From positions 1 to 16,048 of the forward strand of contig DATAMF010000361.1 in NCBI GenBank assembly GCA_036260665.1: a stretch of DNA of 16,048 nucleotides, in the 5' to 3' direction. The notes beneath the pieces were generated by a model, which had not been told where the DNA came from, made no database searches, and was given only the letters and a program-made list of their open reading frames with translations. The position numbers were made by a program, and so were the translations under genes. This DNA comes from DATAMF01 sp036260665. GTDB taxonomy: Bacteria > Chloroflexota > Anaerolineae > Aggregatilineales > Aggregatilineaceae. Positions within the stretch are counted from its first letter, which is position 1. Each line of letters begins with the position of its first letter. Positions 1-6,529 of this stretch are shown here, piece by piece.

Positions 1-1
1 T

Positions 2-409
2 TACGATCTGTCACATAACGTGGATCATCTCGTCAACTTGTTATATACCGCCGTGATCCAGGATGCTGCCTTAGTCGCTTTTTCAATGATCGCGCACGAC
101 ACACGCGCTGATTTTGGCGACAAGCAAGAGCAGGCTGAATATGTAGGCCGTTTAGTCGCTGCCCTTGAAGGACGTATTCCGCTGGCCTTAGAACATGTTT
201 ACGTACCGCTTATCATGGGCGGCATGCAGCTCGCCGCCCGTGTGATCTTGCCTGCCGAAAAACCCTGGGATAGTCTGGATCAACTAAAAGAAGCGCACAG
301 TGGCCGCGAAAGTCTGGCGGGTGCCGCTTTTAGAGAAGTATTTGGTATTCTCGACAAACTGATTGAAAAGACAGAACGCGTACTCTGGGAAATGCGGATT
401 CCGCGCTGA
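2..409 (+). CDS. 3' end of an unrecognised protein gene (5' end outside window)
   Basis: The frame is open from base 2 to the TGA at 407-409, and no stop separates it from the window edge. The GTG at base 20 is therefore probably internal and the true start lies upstream. The 135 visible residues are soluble and mostly helical in character, with alternating charged and aliphatic residues and a C-terminal helix rich in Lys/Glu (ILDKLIEKTERVLWEMRIPR). I see no catalytic motif, signal peptide or membrane span and recognise no family. It reads in the same direction as clpC, 149 bp upstream of it, so it could share a transcript or end before the clpC promoter. The reading frame itself is well supported by its length and composition; the function is unknown. 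Confidence 0.6.
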   Translation, partial: YDLSHNVDHLVNLLYTAVIQDAALVAFSMIAHDTRADFGDKQEQAEYVGRLVAALEGRIPLALEHVYVPLIMGGMQLAARVILPAEKPWDSLDQLKEAHSGRESLAGAAFREVFGILDKLIEKTERVLWEMRIPR

Positions 410-505
410 CGAATTTCATGCATAGTTCCTACATGTTTCTGATAGCTGGCGCGTCGCGAGCGGTGTAAACTCATAGCATCCAGCAATATCGATGAATACG
501 GGCTT

Positions 506-525
506 ACGGTGTCCCACGACACTGT
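506..525 (+). other. Hairpin in the clpC leader
   Basis: The sequence ACGGTGTC-CCAC-GACACTGT forms an 8-bp stem (506-513 with 518-525) including one G-U pair, and a 4-base loop. It ends 33 bp before the clpC start codon. No T run follows, so it is not a classical terminator for the upstream gene. It could be a 5'-UTR structure or a dyad operator for a heat-shock regulator. It does not match the CIRCE element (TTAGCACTC-N9-GAGTGCTAA), nor do I see the direct heptad repeat expected for CtsR. No convincing -35/-10 pair could be picked out in 410-558. Confidence 0.3.
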
Positions 526-558
526 TCACGCACATCGTACTAACAAGGAACACACACT

Positions 559-3045
559 ATGATGCGTTTTGATCGATTTACGGAGCGTGCGCAGGATGCT
601 GCGGTAAGAGCTTACGAAATCTTGCAGCGCTACGGTCACAACCAGGTAGATACAGAACACATGCTCCTGGCGCTTCTCGAACAGCCCGGCGGGGTTATTC
701 CCCAAATGTTGGAAAAGATGAGCGTGGATCAGGACATGATCCGCGAGCGCCTGGACGAAGTGTTAAAAGCCAGCCCCAAAGCCGCCATTTATGGTGGCGG
801 TGCTGGTCAGGTATTCATCACCCCGCGCGTCAAGCGTGTGGTTGATGTCGCCAACGAAGAAGCTAATCGTCTGAAGGACGAATATATCAGCACTGAGCAT
901 CTGTTTTTGGCGATCCTCAGCGAGCGCCGGACCGCTGTCGCGCGGATTCTGGCCGAAGCGGGTGTCACCAAAGAACGGGTGATGGATGTCATCAAAGAAA
1001 TTCGCGGCGGTCAGCGTGTGACCGATCCCCAGGCCGAGTCTCGCTACCGGACGCTCGAAAAATACAGCCGCGACCTGACCCGCATGGCGCAGGAAGGCAA
1101 ACTCGACCCGGTAATTGGCCGCGATGAGGAAATTCTGCGTGTCATCCAGATTCTCAGCCGCCGCACCAAAAATAACCCGGTGCTCATCGGTGAGGCCGGT
1201 GTGGGTAAAACCGCGATTGTCGAAGGTCTGGCCCAGAAAATTGCGACGGGTGATGTCCCCGAAATTCTAAACGGCAAAAAAGTCGTGAGTCTGGACCTCG
1301 GCGGCATGGTCGCCGGGAGCCGCTTCCGTGGCGAATTCGAAGAACGCTTGAAGGCGGCTATCGAAGAAATTCAACGCTCCGAAGGTGAGATTATTCTGTT
1401 CATTGACGAACTGCATCAGGTCGTTGGAGCAGGGGCCGCCTCAGGAGCCTTGGACGCCAGCAATATGATGAAACCCGCCCTTGCGCGTGGTGAACTCAAC
1501 TGCATCGGCGCGACGACCCTGGATGAGTACCGCCAGTTCATCGAGCGTGACTCGGCTTTAGACCGCCGTTTTGCGCCCGTTTTTGTCGAGGAACCAACCG
1601 TCGATGATACGATTGAAATGCTGCGCGGGCTGCGTGATCGTTATGAGGCTCACCACAAGGTGACTTATACCGATAACGCGCTGGTTGCCGCTGCCAAGCT
1701 GAGCCATCGTTATGTGACAGATCGTAAGCTTCCCGATAAAGCAATTGACTTGATGGACGAAGCCGCCTCCAAGCTGCGCGTGGCCCTCTATTCGATGCCC
1801 GATGAATTGAAAGAAATGAAGCGGGAATTGGATCGTTTGGCGATGGAAGAAGAAGACGCCAGCCTTCAGCGTGACTACGAACGTGCTGCCATCATCAAAT
1901 CTAACCGTCTGAAGATGGAACAGGACTACGAAGAAGAACGGGAACGCTGGCAGCAGGAACACACGCTTGATGAGATCGTGGACGAACACGACATCGCCGA
2001 AGTCGTCGCGCAGTGGACAGGCATCCCGGTCAACCAGATGATGGAAACCGAGGCTGATAAGCTGCTCCGCATGGAAGAGGACCTGCACAAGCGCATCGTC
2101 GGTCAGGAAATCGCGGTGGCTGCAATTGCCGATGCGATTCGCCGTGCCCGCAGCGGTCTGAAAGACCCTCGCCGCCCCATCGGATCATTTATCTTTTTGG
2201 GAAGCAGTGGTGTCGGTAAGACCGAACTGGCAAAGGCGCTGGCTGAATTCCTGTTTGATGATGAAGATGCGTTGCTTCGCATCGACATGAGCGAATATCG
2301 TGAACAGCACACGGTCAGCCGTCTGTTTGGGGCACCTCCCGGATATGTGGGTTATGAAGAGGGCGGCCAACTGACCGAAGCGGTGCGCCGCCGTCCCTAC
2401 CGCGTCGTGTTGTTCGATGAAATTGAGAAGGCGCATCCCGAAGTCTGGAATGCATTGCTGCAAATTCTCGAAGATGGCCGCATGACCGATGGACAGGGCC
2501 GCGTCGTTGATTTCCGCAATGCGGTCATCATCATGACGAGCAACCTGGGGACGGAATTCGTCAACAAAGGCGGGGCGCTCGGCTTCGTGCCTGGTGGCGA
2601 TCCACAGCTTGTTGCCGATCACAAGCAGATTGAAGAGGCATTGCGCCGCAACTTCCGGCCCGAATTCTTGAATCGGATTGACGAGATCATTATCTTCGAG
2701 CCGCTGTCCCGCCAACAGGTTGAACATATTGTAGATCTGCAAATGCGCGACATTGCGCTGCGAATGGAAGAACAGCATCTTTATGTCGCCATGACGGAAG
2801 ATGCTCGTGCTAAACTGGCTGAAATTGGCTTCGATCCCCAGTTTGGGGCGCGCCCCTTGCGCCGTGCGCTTCAGCGTTACGTCGAAAGCCCGCTGAGTGT
2901 TCGTTTGCTCAAGGGGGAGTATCATGCCGGAGATCTGGTAGAAGTCTATCTTAACGAAAATGGAGAAATTGACTTCCGCCGCGTAGAAGGTGGCTCCCTG
3001 CCTCAGCCGCTAACAAAAGATGTCGAACACGCCGACGCCGAATAA
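559..3045 (+). CDS. clpC: ATP-dependent Clp protease ATP-binding subunit ClpC
   Basis: This is a Hsp100/Clp AAA+ unfoldase that threads proteins into the ClpP peptidase. At 828 residues it has the usual ClpC length. In order it has a double Clp-N repeat (about 1-150); the first AAA+ domain with Walker A GEAGVGKT (211-218), Walker B LFIDEL (280-285) and pore loop GSRFRGEF (253-260); a short middle domain with a UVR-like motif (about 437-463) rather than the long ClpB coiled coil; and the second AAA+ domain with Walker A GSSGVGKT (548-555), pore loop GYVG (595-598), Walker B VLFDEI (617-622), sensor 1 near N662 and sensor 2 GARPLRR (763-769). The LGF loop at 674-676 matches the (I/L/V)GF ClpP-docking motif, arguing against a ClpB disaggregase. 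The ATG at 559 follows AAGGAA (545-550) by 8 bases; a second ATG is adjacent. No ctsR, mcsA or mcsB is next to it. The first pore loop has Phe where Tyr is common. Confidence 0.96.
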   Translation: MMRFDRFTERAQDAAVRAYEILQRYGHNQVDTEHMLLALLEQPGGVIPQMLEKMSVDQDMIRERLDEVLKASPKAAIYGGGAGQVFITPRVKRVVDVANEEANRLKDEYISTEHLFLAILSERRTAVARILAEAGVTKERVMDVIKEIRGGQRVTDPQAESRYRTLEKYSRDLTRMAQEGKLDPVIGRDEEILRVIQILSRRTKNNPVLIGEAGVGKTAIVEGLAQKIATGDVPEILNGKKVVSLDLGGMVAGSRFRGEFEERLKAAIEEIQRSEGEIILFIDELHQVVGAGAASGALDASNMMKPALARGELNCIGATTLDEYRQFIERDSALDRRFAPVFVEEPTVDDTIEMLRGLRDRYEAHHKVTYTDNALVAAAKLSHRYVTDRKLPDKAIDLMDEAASKLRVALYSMPDELKEMKRELDRLAMEEEDASLQRDYERAAIIKSNRLKMEQDYEEERERWQQEHTLDEIVDEHDIAEVVAQWTGIPVNQMMETEADKLLRMEEDLHKRIVGQEIAVAAIADAIRRARSGLKDPRRPIGSFIFLGSSGVGKTELAKALAEFLFDDEDALLRIDMSEYREQHTVSRLFGAPPGYVGYEEGGQLTEAVRRRPYRVVLFDEIEKAHPEVWNALLQILEDGRMTDGQGRVVDFRNAVIIMTSNLGTEFVNKGGALGFVPGGDPQLVADHKQIEEALRRNFRPEFLNRIDEIIIFEPLSRQQVEHIVDLQMRDIALRMEEQHLYVAMTEDARAKLAEIGFDPQFGARPLRRALQRYVESPLSVRLLKGEYHAGDLVEVYLNENGEIDFRRVEGGSLPQPLTKDVEHADAE

Positions 3046-3054
3046 GTAGCGAAC

Positions 3055-3089
3055 AAACGAGGGACAGGCAACAAACCTGTCTCTCGTTT
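3055..3089 (+). terminator. Rho-independent terminator after clpC
   Basis: AAACGAGGGACAGG (3055-3068) pairs with CCTGTCTCTCGTTT (3076-3089). This gives 14 bp with a single G-U pair and a 7-base loop CAACAAA, starting 9 bases after the clpC stop. The 5' arm starts with A and the 3' arm ends in TTT, followed by a T/C-rich stretch, as expected for a terminator on the plus strand. Confidence 0.8.
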
Positions 3090-3229
3090 CTCGTTATCTG
3101 TCCCTTACCCACCCCGTCCGTAACACGCCCATTATTAACCATCCAAGTTCACCATTGAAAGACTATCCGTCCCCGAACATCCGTGCTATACTACAGGTTG
3201 ATCCCATGCCCTTTACCAACCTGGAACTC

Positions 3230-3255
3230 AAAACCCAAAACCCAAAACCCAAAAC
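3230..3255. repeat. AAAACCC heptamer tandem repeat
   Basis: Three full copies of AAAACCC plus AAAAC run from 3230 to 3255. They are flanked by two copies of GAACTCA (3224-3230 and 3259-3265). On the minus strand this reads as GGGTTTT repeats, telomere-like in form, with three GGG tracts. It lies 20 bp from a 13-G run, the kind of simple sequence that arises by slippage. Confidence 0.85.
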
Positions 3256-3274
3256 GTAGAACTCAGAAAAAAGC

Positions 3275-3287
3275 GGGGGGGGGGGGG
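3275..3287 (+). repeat. Homopolymer run of 13 G
   Basis: Thirteen consecutive G follow AAAAAAGC. Such a run is prone to slippage in the cell and to length errors in sequencing, so its exact length should be treated as uncertain. It lies outside any credible reading frame, so a length change would not shift a known gene. Confidence 0.8.
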
Positions 3288-3316
3288 ATCATCCCAAGAT
3301 CAACAAACAGACCATT

Positions 3317-3367
3317 TTACCCCTCCAGTTCTCCCTCAAACGATGTCTCAAGGGGGGGTAACTTTTT
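3317..3367 (+). terminator. Second candidate terminator, long-loop stem then T5
   Basis: TTACCCCTCC (3317-3326) pairs with GGGGGGGTAA (3352-3361) over 10 bp with one G-U pair. The loop is 25 bases, and after a single C comes TTTTT (3363-3367). It could be a backup terminator for read-through from clpC. The long loop and the low-complexity setting make this uncertain. Confidence 0.35.
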
Positions 3368-3408
3368 AGACCAAGATCCACAATCCACCCCGCCTGAGCG
3401 AGAGAATG

Positions 3409-3441
3409 TCAAACTTAGGTAAACCTTAGATCAAACTTAGG
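3409..3441. repeat. Short direct repeat TCAAACTTAGG
   Basis: TCAAACTTAGG occurs at 3409-3419 and again at 3431-3441, one period of 22 bases, with a diverged relative (AAACCTTAG) between them. It sits downstream of both converging genes, so a promoter-control role is unlikely. It may be a simple-sequence remnant like its surroundings. Confidence 0.5.
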
Positions 3442-3448
3442 CCCGCCG

Positions 3449-3480
3449 AAAAATGCGACGTATCCCTCGTAGTTGTCGCA
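3449..3480 (-). terminator. Terminator candidate for the minus-strand ConA-like gene
   Basis: Read on the minus strand, TGCGAC (3480-3475) pairs with GTCGCA (3459-3454) and is followed directly by TTTTT (3453-3449). It lies 33 bases after the stop of the ConA-like gene. The stem is only 6 bp and the loop 15 bases, so it is weaker than the clpC terminator. Confidence 0.5.
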
Positions 3481-3513
3481 CCCGATGTGTCATTTTACAG
3501 AAGATCAACCGGC

Positions 3514-4239
3514 CTATCTGCTCGTAGACCAACTCGCTGATCGAACCGCAAGATCGTCAAAGGCAATATGCGTTTTTTGGTCGCGATTCGTTCCGACAAT
3601 CAAAGCAACTTGTCCCTCACTTTGATTTGAAACATCGTTCACTTCGCCCAAAAACTGACCATCGACATAAATCCCTACGTAATCATCGACACAAACCGCC
3701 CGGATAGCGTTTTGAGCTTGCCCTTGTTTAATCACGTCCGACTGGTGCCAATCGAGAATAAATTCCAGATTCGTAGACCGTAGTTGGGCGATCCCGTAAT
3801 GCCCATCCCCACTGATCAATACCGCATATCCGCCGGTTGGTCTCCCGGCCTCATTCACCGTCAGGCGGCACACCACGCCGTACAGATTATCATCAGTGCC
3901 GCCGAGTTGTTCCGTGGTTACCTCGATCATGACATCAGCAGCCGCTTGTTCTCCACCAAGCCCTAGTGTGAAAGACGGATCAGCCGTTTCGTAAGTCATT
4001 TCATAGCGCCCATCTTGAATCGTCAAAGTGGTGCGCGAGATGACTTCCTCTGTATTAGGACGATAGGCAACATATTCCCCTTCCTCCCACTGTCCCGCCT
4101 CATCAAAGGTCACACTGTAAAGCATCTCTCCCGCTTCGGCCTTCTTCGATGCTTGATTACTATCCGATTGCAGCAGAGCGAATCCAGCAATTCCTACTAT
4201 AATTACAATCACCAATCCAATCAGGCTCCGTCGTACCAT
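3514..4239 (-). CDS. Membrane-anchored concanavalin-like extracytoplasmic protein
   Basis: The 241-residue product begins with MVRRS and a single hydrophobic helix (about 5-24). There is no lipobox Cys, so it is probably an uncleaved anchor or signal peptide. A short polar linker (25-38) leads to one beta-rich domain (about 39-236) with alternating strands and motifs such as GGYAVLISGDGHYGI (136-150) and VGIYVDGQFLGEV (188-200). That pattern is typical of LamG/ConA-like (DUF1080-like) folds that bind glycans or act as adhesion modules. C124 and C183 could form a disulfide outside the cell. No glycosidase catalytic pair is evident, so I call it a binding or structural domain. The ATG at 4239 has AGAGGAG (4255-4249) 9 bases upstream. 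It diverges from the DUF47 gene and converges on clpC. The family-level fold is inferred; substrate and role are unknown. Confidence 0.75.
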   Translation of the reverse strand: MVRRSLIGLVIVIIVGIAGFALLQSDSNQASKKAEAGEMLYSVTFDEAGQWEEGEYVAYRPNTEEVISRTTLTIQDGRYEMTYETADPSFTLGLGGEQAAADVMIEVTTEQLGGTDDNLYGVVCRLTVNEAGRPTGGYAVLISGDGHYGIAQLRSTNLEFILDWHQSDVIKQGQAQNAIRAVCVDDYVGIYVDGQFLGEVNDVSNQSEGQVALIVGTNRDQKTHIAFDDLAVRSASWSTSR

Positions 4240-4275
4240 CGTTGCACACTCCTCTGAAAGTTGTCCTGATTGGTA

Positions 4276-4281
4276 ATTATA
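4276..4281 (-). promoter_or_regulatory. Candidate -10 box (TATAAT) for the ConA-like gene
   Basis: On the minus strand a perfect TATAAT runs from 4281 to 4276. It would place the transcription start near 4269, about 30 bases before the ATG at 4239, with the ribosome site in between. No recognisable TTGACA occurs at the normal distance: at 17-base spacing the -35 position reads CATGAT (4304-4299), inside the left arm of the inverted repeat. Confidence 0.45.
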
Positions 4282-4292
4282 CGCTAAGCCAG

Positions 4293-4334
4293 TTCACGAT
4301 CATGTATGGACCTTTATCACCTCATGATCGTAAA
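4293..4334. promoter_or_regulatory. Long inverted repeat in the divergent promoter region
   Basis: TTCACGATCATG (4293-4304) and CATGATCGTAAA (4323-4334) are inverted copies over 12 bp with one mismatch; the inner 9 bp are perfect. The centres of the two arms are 30 bp apart, close to three helical turns, so both arms would face the same side of the DNA. The dyad lies between the starts of the ConA-like gene and the DUF47 gene and covers the expected -35 position of the former. A shared operator is the best reading. A hairpin in the DUF47 leader is the alternative. Confidence 0.5.
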
Positions 4335-4373
4335 AAGTTTTAACTTTACTATGGAGAGGTAGATCGGACTGAT

Positions 4374-5045
4374 ATGGCAGTAATGGATCGGGTTATTCGT
4401 GTCGTTAAAAAGGGACCAGAAACCATTCGCGAGCGGTTCAGACGCCGTCCGAATCATTTTATTCTACGCCTACAAGAACAATGCAGTCTAAGCATTGCAG
4501 GCTCAGAAGCGCTCTTAGCTTATATGGAAAAACCGAACAAAAAGAATGCCCAGCGCGTTCGTCAGCTTGAAAAAGAAGCGGACGAAGTACGCCGCATTTT
4601 AGTCGATGAGTTAAACCACACCTTTGTTACACCCATTGACCGCGAAGATATTCACGCGCTTTCGCGGGCCATTGATGATATTTTGGATGACACATGGTTT
4701 ACCATCAATGAAATGGATATTTTAGAAGTCGTCCCTAATAAATTTCTCCACGAAATGGCTGAACTCTTAGGGCGTGGATCTGGGGAAATAAAATTAGCGA
4801 TGGATCGTCTTGCTGACCATCCAAGTGTGGCAAGCAATCATGCTATTCGCGCCAAGTCGGTCAACAACGATATGGAAACCCTCTATGCCCAGGCCCTGGC
4901 TGATTTGTTCCAAAAACCCAAAGACCTGGAAAATGTGATCACCATGCTCAAACTGCGCGAAATTTACCGGCATCTGTTTCACGCGGCTGGTCGTATTGGA
5001 GACGCGGCTAATACCATCGATGATATCGTCGTGAAATTCTACTAA
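4374..5045 (+). CDS. DUF47/PhoU-like protein (Pit-accessory family)
   Basis: The 223-residue all-helical cytoplasmic protein matches the DUF47 family (TIGR00153-like), whose members are usually encoded next to Pit-type phosphate transporters and thought to modulate them. Diagnostic are LEKEAD (65-70), the signature HTFVTPIDREDIHALSRAIDD (about 82-102), and the C-terminal REIYRHLF...GRIGDAANTIDDIVVKF (195-222). The family has two PhoU-like metal motifs, E-x3-D. The first is present (E66, D70). In the second, the expected acidic positions appear to be F202 and G206, so one metal site may be lost. The ATG at 4374 is preceded by GGAGAGG (4353-4359) at a rather long spacing of 14 bases; the ATG at 4383 is an alternative. 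No pit, pst or phoU gene is adjacent: upstream is a divergent ConA-like gene and downstream the converging operon. Family assignment is confident; its partner is unknown. Confidence 0.9.
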   Translation: MAVMDRVIRVVKKGPETIRERFRRRPNHFILRLQEQCSLSIAGSEALLAYMEKPNKKNAQRVRQLEKEADEVRRILVDELNHTFVTPIDREDIHALSRAIDDILDDTWFTINEMDILEVVPNKFLHEMAELLGRGSGEIKLAMDRLADHPSVASNHAIRAKSVNNDMETLYAQALADLFQKPKDLENVITMLKLREIYRHLFHAAGRIGDAANTIDDIVVKFY

Positions 5046-5055
5046 TCGCAATTAT

Positions 5056-5090
5056 CCGGCAGGATGATCACGAAATATCTTTCCTGCCGG
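5056..5090. terminator. Bidirectional hairpin between converging genes
   Basis: CCGGCAGGA (5056-5064) pairs perfectly with TCCTGCCGG (5082-5090) over a 17-base loop. It sits in the 52-bp gap between the DUF47 stop (5045) and the flippase stop (5098). No clear T run follows in either direction, so efficiency is uncertain. Placement and GC-rich symmetry favour a shared terminator for both transcripts. Confidence 0.6.
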
Positions 5091-5097
5091 GTGTTAC

Positions 5098-6483
5098 CTA
5101 ATCCGGTAGATGGGTCTCACTCTCCGCCGGAGCAGGCTGAACACGTAGGTAAGGTGATCCAGCAGCAAATCGCTCAATGGGTAAATAACCATACTGCCAA
5201 ATAGCGAAGAGGCTTGCGATATTAACTGCAATCTGCCGGAATACGAATATCCAGCTTGCTCCCCAGCCTTTAAACGGTGGGATGAGGATAAACATCAAAA
5301 GCGGTGTTATTCCAGAGATGACAAAATGAATCCGGTTAACTATCCAGACGCGCTCATGTGCCATCAATAGAAGGCCCGTCCAAAACAACAGGCTGTCAAT
5401 AACATTGCCCAACAGCATAATCCGCAGATAATCGGCGGCCACCAGATAAGCACTTTTCTGACTGATTAATTCGATGATTTGCTCGGCGAAGACAAAAAAG
5501 ATGACGGCACTGGAGATAGCAATCAACCCGCTGAGGGTTGTCAGGGTCGCAATAGTCGAACGGAGTTGTTTTATTCCCTTTTGACGAGCGCGGACGATCT
5601 CTGGATAGCCTAACATGGTAATAGGCAATTTCAATTTATAGTGCAGATGCACAGCACTTACGGCAACTTTGTATATGCCGCTGACCGCGGGACCACCGAT
5701 AAATCCCAGAACAAGAACATCCAGATTCTCAGAGAGCAATTTGAGCGTCCCCAGGACATTAGTGCCGAAAATGAAGCTGATGATGCGTCGGCGTTCGTCA
5801 GAATCAAGGGATGTAGATGTTGTCAGCCCTCCCAGTTTACGGCGTGTGAGATATAGCGTAATCCCACCAAAGATAATGGTCTGCAATGCCCCTGCCAGCA
5901 CAATCGCCAGAATGACCGCATGCAGCGTGCCAAACCAGAGCACAGCAATAATACTAAGAACACTGCGGAGACTATGCGACACGCCATCTTTAAAACCGAG
6001 TATATCAAACCGCTCGTAAACACGGAGTAGACCGTTGAATGTGGTATCAAGGGAGATTAACAGCAGCATGACGCCATACAGTGTGATTTCACGCGTCATG
6101 GATACATCATCAAGGAGATGGATAGCCGCGAGTTTGGAGGTCGCTATAAGAACCAGCAAAGCCACCACACCGGTTCCACCATCGATGAATACGCATAGGC
6201 GTAAGACAGCCAGGGCTTTGTCGGAGCGCTGCTCCATGAGATATTCATTGAAAAACTTAATAATGCCTTCCCAAACGCGGAAGTCGATGAAGGCATTAAC
6301 CGTTGTAACGTAAGCGATGATCAGTGTGAGTTGGCCAAATGCGACCACGCTAAGGGTCCGGACGAGCACCGCCAGTTCAACCAGCCCTGCAATTTGAGCA
6401 ATACCCATACCGCCAAACAGCCACAGCGACTGTCGAGCAAACTTGAGAAACGTTTTATGTTGGAGAACTCTACGCAGTATCAC
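5098..6483 (-). CDS. Wzx-like polysaccharide flippase (MOP/MATE superfamily)
   Basis: This is a polytopic membrane protein of about 461 residues with a dozen or more hydrophobic segments spread over its whole length. The N-terminal pattern, a short basic stretch (LRRVLQHKTFLKFARQ) leading into SLWLFGGMGIAQIAGLVELA and then VLVRTLSVVAFGQLTLI, is typical of the polysaccharide-biosynthesis/Wzx branch. These proteins carry lipid-linked glycan units across the cytoplasmic membrane. The frame stays open upstream to a GTG at 6576 (492 residues), but that extension lies inside the preceding gene, lacks a ribosome site and reads as non-membrane noise. I prefer the GTG at 6483, 46 bp after the previous stop, though its AGAGG is 15 bases away, so the start is not settled. 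It is the last gene of the operon. Function is confident at superfamily level; the substrate is unknown. Confidence 0.88.
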   Translation of the reverse strand: MILRRVLQHKTFLKFARQSLWLFGGMGIAQIAGLVELAVLVRTLSVVAFGQLTLIIAYVTTVNAFIDFRVWEGIIKFFNEYLMEQRSDKALAVLRLCVFIDGGTGVVALLVLIATSKLAAIHLLDDVSMTREITLYGVMLLLISLDTTFNGLLRVYERFDILGFKDGVSHSLRSVLSIIAVLWFGTLHAVILAIVLAGALQTIIFGGITLYLTRRKLGGLTTSTSLDSDERRRIISFIFGTNVLGTLKLLSENLDVLVLGFIGGPAVSGIYKVAVSAVHLHYKLKLPITMLGYPEIVRARQKGIKQLRSTIATLTTLSGLIAISSAVIFFVFAEQIIELISQKSAYLVAADYLRIMLLGNVIDSLLFWTGLLLMAHERVWIVNRIHFVISGITPLLMFILIPPFKGWGASWIFVFRQIAVNIASLFAIWQYGYLPIERFAAGSPYLRVQPAPAESETHLPD

Positions 6484-6529
6484 AATGAACCCGATTATCC
6501 TCTTCTCATGAGCGAATACGGCGGTGCTG

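Larger units (their letters stand above)
3046..3513. other. 468-bp convergent intergenic region, low-complexity DNA
   Basis: This stretch lies between the converging clpC and the ConA-like gene. It holds the clpC terminator, an AAAACCC tandem repeat, a run of 13 G (3275-3287) and a run of 7 G (3352-3358), a second T5-ending hairpin, short direct repeats near 3409-3441, and a terminator for the minus-strand gene. A 79-codon open frame at 3183-3422 crosses the repeat and the G runs. Its product would be low-complexity Lys/Pro/Gly/Ser, so I regard it as chance. I see no convincing gene here. Confidence 0.7.

Noticed and set aside
2185..2925. 246-codon open frame on the minus strand opposite clpC
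   Set aside because: It lies wholly within the well-supported clpC gene, and its product shows no motif, so it is a shadow of clpC codon usage.
559..3045. ClpB disaggregase
   Set aside because: The middle domain is short with a UVR-like motif instead of the long ClpB coiled coil, and a ClpP-docking LGF loop is present.
3224..3265. CRISPR array or telomere end
   Set aside because: The units are 7-bp tandem copies without spacers, and the surrounding DNA continues normally with genes on both sides.
3183..3422. 79-codon open frame on the plus strand
   Set aside because: It spans the AAAACCC repeat and the 13-G run; the product would be low-complexity and there is no ribosome binding site.
4347..4352. 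TACTAT as a -10 box for the DUF47 gene
   Set aside because: It would put the transcription start inside the ribosome binding site, and no -35 lies upstream at a normal distance.
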